Shown here in pieces: positions 44,217 through 51,922 of a stretch of 52,424 nucleotides of DNA (positions are counted from its first letter, which is position 1; each line of letters begins with the position of its first letter). Position numbers and translations under genes: made by a program. The DNA is taken from positions 1-52,424 of the forward strand of contig JAJECN010000007.1 of assembly GCA_022821965.1 (NCBI GenBank). Reading direction: 5' to 3'. This DNA is from Candidatus Poribacteria bacterium. Lineage in GTDB: Bacteria; Poribacteria; WGA-4E; WGA-3G. The notes under the pieces are model-generated. The model saw nothing but the letters and a program-made list of their open reading frames with translations, made no database searches and had not been told where the DNA came from.

Positions 44217-44547
44217 GTTTTATCCTTGTTTTCTGTATTTGAATTGCGAGGCACACCAGCTTCGTGCGCTTCAGTGTCCGGTTTGATAGTAGCAGTTCTC
44301 GTCAAAAGCGAAATGTGCAGCCTGTAATGCCAGAGTTTCTCAATATTGAAGCACGCAATATTGCATAACTACACACTTCTAATAACGTTTCATGTTGATA
44401 ATGGTTTCACTGGCAGGGTTTCTAACCGCAGCGGAACCACACCTATATAGCAGCTTTAGCAGATTCGTAGAAGCGATAGGTAATAGTATAGTAACTGAAA
44501 TTCGTGTGGGTTTTCAAGCAGAAATGGTGTTTATAGTAAAATATACA
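44217..44547. other. Intergenic region upstream of topA
   Basis: 331 bases without a convincing ORF or RNA gene, between topA and the MITE. No clear sigma-70 pair was found for topA. The sequence AGCAGAAATGGTGTTTATAG near 44517 has no further support. Confidence 0.4.
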
Positions 44548-44638
44548 TAGAATTTACGCAAATTGACCAGAGAAATTGCATTTAACCCCCTAAATCCCCC
44601 TTATCAGGGGGACTTTAAGAGGAAATGCGTAAGTCCTA
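44548..44638. mobile_element. 91-bp MITE-like element, second copy
   Basis: Terminal repeats TAGAATTTACGCA (44548-44560) and TGCGTAAGTCCTA (44626-44638) are inverted with two mismatches. The core has the same CCCCCTTATCAGGGGG hairpin and GACTTTAAGA as the 10841 element. The direct repeat ATATACA flanks it (44541-44547, 44639-44645). It is shorter and more decayed than the first copy. Confidence 0.7.
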
Positions 44639-44700
44639 ATATACAATCTAATTAGACATTGGCGGTGGGGACCTTGTCCGCTGAAAAAATAAAGAGCAGA

Positions 44701-45474
44701 TTAGGAGGCGAAGGCAATTAAATCTGTAAGCATTTGCCGCATCTCCGAGCGGTGAACAACAGCATCAACAAACCCATGTTCCAGTAATGACTCCGCTTTC
44801 TGAAAGTTTTCGGGCAGTTCTTCGCGAAGGCTGGCAATGGCTAACGGACCTGCGAAACCGATTCGCGCACCTGCTTCAGCAACAATCACATCGCCGAGTG
44901 AAGTATAACTGGCAGTCGCACCTCCAAACGTCGGATCGGTAACAACGGAGATATAAAAAAGCCCCGATTTCGCATACGCAGCACAAGCGGCAGCGGTTTT
45001 CGCCATCTGCATCAAGGCGAGCGTCCCCTCCTGCATCCGCATTCCACCACTTACAGAGACGATCACCAACGGTAATTGGTTCTCAAGGGCGCGCTCAATA
45101 CATCGGGTAACCTTTTCACCGATGACAGAACCGCACGTGCCGCCTATAAATCCGACATCACCAATCGCGATAGCAGTTGAATAACCACCGATATTGGCTA
45201 TGCCGGAAAGCATCTCGGATCTGAGTCCTGTTCTGGCGACATCTCTCTCCAACTTCTCTGGATATTCCGGGAATTCCAGCGAATCAACCGAGTAAAGGTC
45301 CGCATCGTATTCCTCAAAACTATCCGCATCTACAATGAGATCAAGCCGATCATAAGCACTCATATAGTGATGGTGGTCGCAGTGCGGACAAACTTTGAGA
45401 TTTTCAGCGAATGCCTTTTCTGTAATCTGTACACCGCAATTTCTACATGAAACTTTTTTTGAAGTTTGGGGCAT
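44701..45474 (-). CDS. accD: Acetyl-CoA carboxylase carboxyltransferase subunit beta
   Basis: This 257-residue subunit transfers carboxyl from biotin to acetyl-CoA for fatty-acid synthesis. The four-cysteine zinc ribbon CRNCG and CPHCDHH is at the N terminus, and the crotonase-fold core has VSGGMRMQEGTLALMQMAKT and DPTFGGATASYTSLGD. The start at 45474 gives the standard beginning (MPQTSKKVSCRNC); the longer frame reads through a GGCGCGC palindrome. The ribosome binding site is poor. accA is not in the window. Confidence 0.94.
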   Translation of the reverse strand: MPQTSKKVSCRNCGVQITEKAFAENLKVCPHCDHHHYMSAYDRLDLIVDADSFEEYDADLYSVDSLEFPEYPEKLERDVARTGLRSEMLSGIANIGGYSTAIAIGDVGFIGGTCGSVIGEKVTRCIERALENQLPLVIVSVSGGMRMQEGTLALMQMAKTAAACAAYAKSGLFYISVVTDPTFGGATASYTSLGDVIVAEAGARIGFAGPLAIASLREELPENFQKAESLLEHGFVDAVVHRSEMRQMLTDLIAFAS

Positions 45475-45492
45475 TTTTTCTCTAATTGGCAG

Positions 45493-45513
45493 GGCGCGCT
45501 GAAGAAGCGCGCC
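45493..45513. repeat. GGCGCGCT REP-like palindrome
   Basis: GGCGCGCT and AGCGCGCC with a 5-base loop, 19 bases before the accD start. Same family as 11864-11886 and 48608-48629. Confidence 0.55.
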
Positions 45514-45523
45514 TCTCAAAGAG

Positions 45524-45663
45524 TGGCGAGGTTATATGAAGATTTAAGTATTTAATCGGGTAATTTTTTTCGATGTTCGGTGCGGTTAGGAAACCGCACC
45601 TACCGGACTTGGGAGAGCATAGAATTACCCAAATATTTTATTAAACTTCATTAAACCTCGCCA
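45524..45663. repeat. Nested repeats: GGCGAGG palindrome split by a second element
   Basis: TGGCGAGGTT (45524-45533) and AACCTCGCCA (45654-45663) are the halves of the palindrome intact at 41866-41888. Between them lies a second inverted-repeat element (arms ~45536-45565 and 45622-45652), which itself contains the 28-bp GGTGCGGTTAGG repeat (45579-45606). Confidence 0.55.
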
Positions 45664-45703
45664 GCAAACAAATTATCTTACGAATTCCGACTTTAATCCT
45701 ACC

Positions 45704-46483
45704 TTAAAGTCCTGCTTTAAGACGGCTCCAGGTTGTGGAGAGTTTTCCAGTTGCTTCAACCGCGAGTGCTTCCACGCCCTGATCCATAAAAGTATTGATC
45801 TCCTCTTCGCTCAATGCGCGATTCCAGAGACGTACCTCGTCAATAATACCATCGAAAACATAATTAAGACGGTCGCAATCCTGTCCGACTCGCCATGGAT
45901 CCTCGTTGGCTTTGAGTTTACCGGGCGTATCTCCTTCCTGTACCTCTTTGCCGTCGTAGTAGATTTTGGTTTTCTTGGTATCGTTCGTGAAAGCGATATG
46001 TACAAATTCCCCAGTCTCAGGCAAATCGGTTGCAATATCAGCGCGCCCTGATTCGGTCTCAAGGCGGATTTTGAAAACCCCTCCTTCACTGAACACGCCG
46101 TATTGGACCCTACCGCCGCATCCGCCGTGAACGGACTTTCCGACAATTTGACGTACGCCATTCCACTCCTCGGAGTTGATCCACGCCATAAACGAGAATG
46201 CATCGACGTTCAGTTTCGGAGTGCTCTCAACTGTGACAAAAACGTCGCTGCCCGGACCGCCAAATTCCAATGCCTTCCCGAATTTTCCATTAACCCATTT
46301 CGGGTTGTCAATTACACCTTCGTGTTCATTTTCGCTAAAATCTTCCGCTTTGTCCCCTTTCCCTTCATCGTAGGGATGGTATAGCACCAAGCCGTCCAAA
46401 AAATCTTCTGGACCCACAGACATAGCAAAGGGTGCCACAATCAAAAGCAGTGCGATGGATAAACAAATAACCGGTTTCATCAT
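45704..46483 (-). CDS. Secreted LamG-domain protein
   Basis: 259 residues from the ATG at 46483, which is preceded by AAGGAGG; a longer frame to 46543 overlaps the promoter. Signal peptide to about residue 21 (LSIALLLIVAPFAMS), then one LamG domain: YHPYDEGKGDKAEDFSENEH, FMAWINSEEWNGVRQIVGKS, VHIAFTNDTKKTKIYYDGK, and FDGIIDEVRLWNRALSEEEI. It is a close paralogue of the gene at 48649-49437. A conserved GGCGGRVQYG loop with Cys may form a disulfide with the later QDC. It ends VEATGKLSTTWSRLK, the shared tail. Confidence 0.87.
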   Translation of the reverse strand: MMKPVICLSIALLLIVAPFAMSVGPEDFLDGLVLYHPYDEGKGDKAEDFSENEHEGVIDNPKWVNGKFGKALEFGGPGSDVFVTVESTPKLNVDAFSFMAWINSEEWNGVRQIVGKSVHGGCGGRVQYGVFSEGGVFKIRLETESGRADIATDLPETGEFVHIAFTNDTKKTKIYYDGKEVQEGDTPGKLKANEDPWRVGQDCDRLNYVFDGIIDEVRLWNRALSEEEINTFMDQGVEALAVEATGKLSTTWSRLKAGL

Positions 46484-46514
46484 CAAGTTTCCTCCTTGTA
46501 GGTAAAGATAAGGT

Positions 46515-46543
46515 ATTATAGCAAACGGAAAAATATCTGTCAA
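46515..46543 (-). promoter_or_regulatory. Near-consensus sigma-70 promoter for the LamG gene
   Basis: On the minus strand: TTGACA (46543-46538), a 17-base spacer ending TGC, and TATAAT (46520-46515). It closely resembles the promoter of the paralogue at 49464-49493. Confidence 0.8.
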
Positions 46544-46626
46544 GAAAAAATAGCGGAATGGCTGTCAGCCATCAGCGGTCAGTTTAAGAAGACTTACAGA
46601 AGGAAAATGAGAGGACTGTGTAGGTA

Positions 46627-48537
46627 TCAAATATTCAGCCCCAGTTGACTGCTTAGTTCCATCAAACGCCTATTAATTCCTGTTTTATCAATCCGATTGT
46701 CATCGACAAATTCTTGGTACTCTGGTAACAAACCGTCCGGAACCATTATACGCGAATTCGCCTCTCGCAATGCTAACAACCCCATGAAGATTTGCATCTC
46801 CCGTGAATAGTCCGGGATGAAGTCGTTAAGTGTTTGACGGAGTTCGGCTTCAGTGAAGGTATCGCGTCTGTCGCGCTTTGCGAGGTTACTCGCACGTTGG
46901 ACAATTAAGAACAGGTCCCGCCAAGTCAACCCATCTGTTTCTGAGCCACCGACGAGCGACTGAAAATTGATGTTGCCTGATGATTGTCCTTGGCAGAATA
47001 TTCTGAGAATTTCTGCTCTGCCTGCACCGACAGGCGGTAACATGATTAATTTTGTGTCGAAAACGCCATACCGTCGAAAGATTGGGGGAATTAGGTCTGG
47101 ACGTTGTGATGCCCCGACCCATATCACTCTGCCGTGTAACGACGCATCATTCATCGCATTCACGAGGGCTGGAGGAAACCCTTGTTCGTGGTCATCGGGA
47201 TTCATTGTGGTACGTGGTGATGCCTGCTCAATCGCATCCATGAAGACAACCGTCGGTGAAATCCCTCGGATAAAATTAATGGCGGCATTGAGATTTCGAT
47301 CGTAAGTGTTCCCGTTTTCGTTGATGTTTATCGTCACCTCGCCGACCTGACTTGCGTAGCGGAGTTGGACGAGGGTCATGTTTGCCTCACCAGCGAGCAC
47401 CCTTGCGGCGTAATCCTTACTGGTTCCCGGAGGTCCAAGAAGGAGCATACCTCGTGGCACCCGCCGCAGATCTCGATGTCTCATACCGTCCGCGATCTCC
47501 CGAATTACCCGAGTTACATACCAGCCATCACCAGAGGTGTTTGTATGGGTTTCGCCGAGTTCAAGGACCCCATGGCTGAAGGTCCTGATACTATCACGAC
47601 GGTAACGCACGATCGGTTCACCACCGACTTTTTGCTCTGTAGACTCCGCCTGTTGAACAATATCGTGAATACCGAAGAGGTTTAAACCGATTGTCTCGCG
47701 TGCCAAAACTTCCCTGTCCCGTGCATCACCAAGACTCCGCCGCATTTGCGACGAAACATCTGAAATGTCATGGAGGTACTCAATAAAATGGTGGCGTTGG
47801 TCATAGTCAGGGAACGGAATTTCTATGAGAGGAATCTCAGGATTCGTTGTGAGATTTGGATGGATGTCAAACGTATTATGGGTGAGGAGGAGAATAATGT
47901 GTTTCCGCTTTCGGACCTCCAAGTCGGCTGCCCAATTCTGTATCTGATTGAAAAAACGCTGCAATTCATCGTTAGAGGCACTGCTCAAGGATGGATCGTT
48001 CGGCGCGAGCTGCTCCAGAAAGTTGATAATCAATCCAACCCTCGCTCTGTCCTGATGCAACAGATGATTAAGTTTCTCTTGCAACTCCTCCGAAGGTGCA
48101 GGATCAAGACTAACGAATGGGTCTTCATGAGGTTTGTCAAATGCTAAAGTGGCATTAATTCTTCGGCGTGCCACCTGTGGATCTACTTCGTGATCGGCGA
48201 GATTTACATCTTCCGCTTCCCGAAATCGCCGAAAGGTCTCGATCCATGTCGCTATACTCTGGAAATGGAAGGCACCTGTCTTTTCATACTTTGGGATCAC
48301 CTCTAACATTCTCTGGGTAGCTCGCCACCGTCCAATGTTGGGGAAATGAATACCTTGCGACGTATTATATCCGAGGACAAGGTCGCAGCCTAATACATTG
48401 AGTTGCTCAGAGAGATGTTCAGAGGTAGGCAGGTAGCCGTAGACATCGTCGTGTAGCAAATCTTGCACATTAAAATGGAGCAGAAATTGATGTGCAGACC
48501 CGGCTTGATAGTGTTTTTTTATTTCTTCCCAAAACAT
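46627..48537 (-). CDS. AAA+ family protein with degenerate Walker motifs
   Basis: A 636-residue protein. The C-terminal ~300 residues are an AAA+ module of the classic clade: RGMLLLGPPGTSKDYAARVLAGEA, PTVVFMDAIEQASPR, WVGASQRPDLIPPIFRRYGVFDTKL. Key positions are changed. Walker A has Ser373-Lys374-Asp375 for GKT. Walker B is Asp434-Ala435 instead of Asp-Glu. Sensor-1 Asn is Ser. The arginine-finger region (FRRYGVFD) is kept. The N-terminal ~300 residues (HQFLLHFNVQDLL start; KRKHIILLLTHNTFDI) resemble the inactive first module seen in Ycf46-type bacterial AAA proteins. It is probably a scaffold or pseudo-ATPase; partner unknown. Confidence 0.8.
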   Translation of the reverse strand: MFWEEIKKHYQAGSAHQFLLHFNVQDLLHDDVYGYLPTSEHLSEQLNVLGCDLVLGYNTSQGIHFPNIGRWRATQRMLEVIPKYEKTGAFHFQSIATWIETFRRFREAEDVNLADHEVDPQVARRRINATLAFDKPHEDPFVSLDPAPSEELQEKLNHLLHQDRARVGLIINFLEQLAPNDPSLSSASNDELQRFFNQIQNWAADLEVRKRKHIILLLTHNTFDIHPNLTTNPEIPLIEIPFPDYDQRHHFIEYLHDISDVSSQMRRSLGDARDREVLARETIGLNLFGIHDIVQQAESTEQKVGGEPIVRYRRDSIRTFSHGVLELGETHTNTSGDGWYVTRVIREIADGMRHRDLRRVPRGMLLLGPPGTSKDYAARVLAGEANMTLVQLRYASQVGEVTININENGNTYDRNLNAAINFIRGISPTVVFMDAIEQASPRTTMNPDDHEQGFPPALVNAMNDASLHGRVIWVGASQRPDLIPPIFRRYGVFDTKLIMLPPVGAGRAEILRIFCQGQSSGNINFQSLVGGSETDGLTWRDLFLIVQRASNLAKRDRRDTFTEAELRQTLNDFIPDYSREMQIFMGLLALREANSRIMVPDGLLPEYQEFVDDNRIDKTGINRRLMELSSQLGLNI

Positions 48538-48607
48538 TTTTTTCTCCGCTGTTTCATGTGTTTTTTGTGAGCGAGTGTGATCTTAGGCGATGGCAGAGAA
48601 AGAGGTG

Positions 48608-48629
48608 GGCGCGCTTGAATGAGCGCGCC
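48608..48629. repeat. GGCGCGCT REP-like palindrome
   Basis: GGCGCGCT and AGCGCGCC with a 6-base loop, 20 bases after the LamG stop on the minus strand. A plausible terminator for that gene. Confidence 0.55.
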
Positions 48630-48648
48630 TAAAAGCACCTACAATGTT

Positions 48649-49437
48649 TTAATGAACAGTTTTGATACTGCCCCAAGTGGTCGCCAATTTTCCGCGAGCG
48701 TCAACAGCAACGGCTGAAGGCATTAGTTCACCAATATCAGCAGTCGTCAACGCGCGGTTCCAGAGACGAACCTCGTCTATAGCACCTGCGAAGACGTAGT
48801 TGAGACGTTCACAGTCCTGTCCGATCCGCCACGGATCATCGTTCGCTCTTAGCGGACCCGGAACTGCGCCTTCAACAACTGAGCTTCCATTAATGTAGAT
48901 TTTCGCCATTGCACCATCGTTGGTAAAAGCGATATGAACCCATTCACCGGTTGGTGGGAGATCCGTTGAAATATCGGCTCTGCCGTTTTCAGTTTCAAAG
49001 CGGAGTTTGAAAACACCACTTTCACTAAATAGACCGTATTGCGTTCTACCAGCACAACCCCCGTGAACGGACTTACCAACGATTTGGCGCGTGCCATTCC
49101 AATGATCGGCGTTAATCCACGCCATAAACGTACATTCGTTTACATTCAAGGCAGCCGTACTCTCAACGGTGACGAAAACGTCGCTGCCTTCACCGCCAAA
49201 CCTGAGTGCTTTCCCGAATTTACCATCGACCCACTCTGGATTGGAAATTTCGCCATCGTGTCCATGACCGCTGGCATCTGCAGCGAGTGTGCCTTCCCCC
49301 TCATCGTAATGATGATTCAGGACCAGCCCCTCTTCAAAGTTAGCCGAGACAAACGGCGCGAAGATCATAGACAACGCTACCAAGAAACACACAATCCCGT
49401 AATGGGAGAACTTGTAAGTCAATATTGCATTCTTCAT
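48649..49437 (-). CDS. Secreted LamG-domain protein
   Basis: 262 residues with an AGGAGG ribosome binding site before the ATG. Signal peptide to about residue 32 (IVCFLVALSMIFAPFVSA), then a LamG domain strongly similar to that of 45704-46483, including NHHYDEGEGTLAADASGHGH, the GKSVHGGCAGRTQYGLFSES loop and FAGAIDEVRLWNRALTTADI. The tail is VDARGKLATTWGSIK. The two paralogues flank the AAA+ gene in the same direction. Confidence 0.87.
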   Translation of the reverse strand: MKNAILTYKFSHYGIVCFLVALSMIFAPFVSANFEEGLVLNHHYDEGEGTLAADASGHGHDGEISNPEWVDGKFGKALRFGGEGSDVFVTVESTAALNVNECTFMAWINADHWNGTRQIVGKSVHGGCAGRTQYGLFSESGVFKLRFETENGRADISTDLPPTGEWVHIAFTNDGAMAKIYINGSSVVEGAVPGPLRANDDPWRIGQDCERLNYVFAGAIDEVRLWNRALTTADIGELMPSAVAVDARGKLATTWGSIKTVH

Positions 49438-49463
49438 ATTCTGCCTCCTAAAAAATATAGAAC

Positions 49464-49493
49464 ATTATAGCAGGTTTCTAAAGATTCTGTCAA
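49464..49493 (-). promoter_or_regulatory. Near-consensus sigma-70 promoter for the LamG gene
   Basis: On the minus strand: TTGACA (49493-49488), an 18-base spacer ending TGC, and TATAAT (49469-49464), about 27 bases before the start codon. Confidence 0.8.
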
Positions 49494-49523
49494 AGAAAAA
49501 TAGTTTTAAGTCTCACTTTTCTC

Positions 49524-49552
49524 TTGACATCCAAACAAAATTCTGCTATAGT
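49524..49552 (+). promoter_or_regulatory. Sigma-70 promoter for the MATE gene
   Basis: TTGACA (49524-49529), a 17-base spacer ending TGC, and TATAGT (49547-49552). The leader to the MATE start is about 95 bases and contains a lone MITE-like end, CAGGACTTACG (49631-49641). Confidence 0.75.
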
Positions 49553-49654
49553 GAAGCCCAGAAACACCATATCCTAAAGTAGTAGTTATCAGATTTCAAC
49601 TCGGTAAGGGGACGAAACTCAGAGAGCAAACAGGACTTACGAAAAGCCGATAAT

Positions 49655-51031
49655 ATGAAAAAAACACGGGGCGATTTAACCCGAGGGAGCCTTCTGAGAC
49701 ACCTTCTGCAGCTTGCGGGTCCCATAACACTCAGCTACATTCTCCAAGAAGCGTTCAATATCGTTGATATGATCTTCGTTGGTAGACTTGGGGCTGGAGC
49801 GATAGCAGCTGTTGGTGTCAGTGGGAACCTCATCCGGTTAATCGGCGTGTTCTCACTCGGTGTCTCAACAGGGACCGGGATTATGGTGGCGCAGCACCTC
49901 GGTGCGAGGAACCTCGCGCAAGCCGAACATGTCGCCATGCAGTCACTCCTGTTAGCCGTTTTTTTTTCAATCGGTGTCACACTCGTTGGTTATCCCTTGG
50001 CGGAACAGGGCTTGCTCGCTGTCCGAATGGTGGATCCAGAGGTGCTACGGCTCGGCACCACTTACATGCACATCATTCTCGCTGGTATTAGCACAATGTT
50101 TGTGTCAATGACCCTTGGCTCTATCTTCCGTGCGGGGGGCGATACAGTCACACCAATGATGGTACTAATCTTCTCAACATTGATTAACATTGGACTTGAT
50201 CCGTTGTTGATTTTTGGGTTGTGGGGGTTTCCGAAACTGGGGGTAGCAGGTTCAGCGTATGCGACGCTTATCGGACGCGGCGCGGGTGTGATTATCCTAC
50301 TTTATCTCTGTTGGAGTGGACGCGCCCCTATTTCATTGCGGCGCGTTCGGTATCAGGTGGACCTGGTGGAAATGCTTGATATTTTAAGGCTCGGCGTTTA
50401 TAGCTCGATGCAGGGGTTTTGGCGGCATATTTCGAGACTCGGTTTTTTATGGGTTATCGGACCGTACGGTAAGACGGTCGTCGCGGCATATACAATCTGT
50501 ATGCGACTCAGAATTCTGGTAATGAATCCCGGCTTCGGTATCGCAAACGCCGTTGTGCCATTGGTCGGACAGAATTTAGGAGCGAATCAGATAGAACGCG
50601 CCGAACAATCGACACGCGTGGCAAACCTTGTAGGTGCCGCAATTATGGCAGGGATCGGCGCAGTCTTTTTCGTCTTTCCACAAATCTTCATTCGGATATT
50701 TACTACAGAGACGGATGTTACCGAAATCGGCATCGTTTATCTACAATTTCTGGCACCAACGTTTGGATTCATAGCTTTTTCGCTCATCTTAGGAAGAGCA
50801 CTCAACGGTGCTGGGGACACCTTCTCTCCGATGGTGATTACGCTCGCAGCACAGGTAGGCGTTGGTTTGGGACTTGTGATCCTACTTTCACACTTCATCG
50901 GGCTTAACGGCGTTTGGTTGGGCATCGCCCTTTCTAATGTCGTCCAGGGGATCGCGATGTGGTTCTGGTATCGTACTGGAAGATGGAAAGCAATAAAACT
51001 CGTTAATAAAAGGAAACCGAAAGCGGCGTAG
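49655..51031 (+). CDS. MATE-family multidrug/metabolite efflux transporter
   Basis: A 458-residue membrane protein with twelve predicted helices in two six-helix halves, as in NorM/DinF MATE exporters. The family N terminus LLQLAGPITLSYILQEAFNIVDMIFVGRLGAGAIAAVG is clear, with the second half beginning near residue 240 (YSSMQGFWRHISRLGFLWVIG). MATE proteins export cationic drugs or metabolites using Na+ or H+. The ribosome binding site is poor. The rhodanese gene follows 54 bases later. Confidence 0.93.
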   Translation: MKKTRGDLTRGSLLRHLLQLAGPITLSYILQEAFNIVDMIFVGRLGAGAIAAVGVSGNLIRLIGVFSLGVSTGTGIMVAQHLGARNLAQAEHVAMQSLLLAVFFSIGVTLVGYPLAEQGLLAVRMVDPEVLRLGTTYMHIILAGISTMFVSMTLGSIFRAGGDTVTPMMVLIFSTLINIGLDPLLIFGLWGFPKLGVAGSAYATLIGRGAGVIILLYLCWSGRAPISLRRVRYQVDLVEMLDILRLGVYSSMQGFWRHISRLGFLWVIGPYGKTVVAAYTICMRLRILVMNPGFGIANAVVPLVGQNLGANQIERAEQSTRVANLVGAAIMAGIGAVFFVFPQIFIRIFTTETDVTEIGIVYLQFLAPTFGFIAFSLILGRALNGAGDTFSPMVITLAAQVGVGLGLVILLSHFIGLNGVWLGIALSNVVQGIAMWFWYRTGRWKAIKLVNKRKPKAA

Positions 51032-51085
51032 GACGCAGACAACACAAAGCGTCTTACAAAAAATGACAAGGAGTTATAACTAAAG

Positions 51086-51922
51086 ATGGAAACCTATAAA
51101 GGTTATGAAAATCCACAATTGGTTATCTCTGCTGAGGAATTGAAAGGCACACTTGACGATCAGACGTACTGCCTCGTCGATACCCGACCAACCTATGAAT
51201 ATATCCAAGGACACATTCCTGGGGCACTTCATTTAGATTTGTTTGGGTTGAGCCTTATTGACACTCGCAAAGAGACTTTCGATACCTTTATGTGGATGAT
51301 AGCATACCTCTTTCAGCAACGCGGACTCGATCCGAGCAAGCCGATTGTATGGTATGAAGACATCTCAGGAACGCGCGCCTCGCGAGGATTTTGGTTCTGC
51401 GAGTACTTGGGACACCCTGAAACCCGTCTATTGGACGGCGGCTTCAAAGCATGGTTAGCAGCAGATGGACCTGTAAGTACAGCCGGTGTCGAACCACCGG
51501 AGGTGCCACCCTTCCCAATAAATCCAAAACACGATATCCACATGGATGCTGATGTAATCCGCGTCCTCCTAAACCGAACTGACTTCGTTCCGCTTGACAC
51601 GCGCACAGATGATGAACACTATGGCAGGGTCGCTCGCGCTGAACGCGCAGGTGCGATTCCGGCTTCGATCCATATTGAGTGGCTCAATAATCTCGATGAA
51701 GCAGGGGCTTTTAAACCGGCTGATGAACTCCGGCAGATGTACGAAAATGTCGGTATCACACCGGAAAAGCAGGTTATGTGCTACTGACAGGGCGGCTACC
51801 GCTCTTCACAAGCCTATTTGGCGTTGCGGCTCTTGGGTTACCCAAAGGTAAGCAACTACATTGGCTCGTGGAAAGAGTGGGGTGACCGGCTGGATTTGCC
51901 GGTCGAAATTCCAGAAGCTTAG
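51086..51922 (+). CDS. Two-domain rhodanese with in-frame TGA at the active-site codon (candidate selenoprotein)
   Basis: A thiosulfate/3-mercaptopyruvate sulfurtransferase-type protein. Domain 1 ([23 protein letters not shown]) has the usual non-catalytic loop. Domain 2 ([24 protein letters not shown]) should carry the catalytic loop Y-C-Q-x-G-x-R. The frame instead reads Val-Met-Cys-Tyr, TGA (51785-51787, codon 234), then [18 protein letters not shown], and ends at TAG (51920-51922). The part after TGA continues with the family ending [15 protein letters not shown], giving 278 codons, the normal length. TGA thus replaces exactly the catalytic Cys. Reading it as selenocysteine is inference; a nonsense mutation is the alternative. 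AAGGAG lies 12 bases before the ATG. Confidence 0.72.
51785..51833 (+). promoter_or_regulatory. Candidate bacterial SECIS region downstream of TGA
   Basis: Directly after TGA, 51789-51795 can pair with 51799-51805 (7 bp with one G-U, 3-base loop). A second stem, CAAGCC with GGC-G-TTG (51809-51814 and 51820-51826, one bulged G), places an apical TATTT loop 28-32 bases from the TGA, the usual distance for a bacterial SECIS. Neither loop shows the canonical early G, so the assignment is tentative. Confidence 0.35.

Noticed and set aside
51086-51787. Rhodanese as a truncated 233-residue protein
   Set aside because: The frame after TGA continues with conserved family sequence to a proper stop, so truncation by annotation is less likely than recoding, though a true nonsense mutation remains possible.
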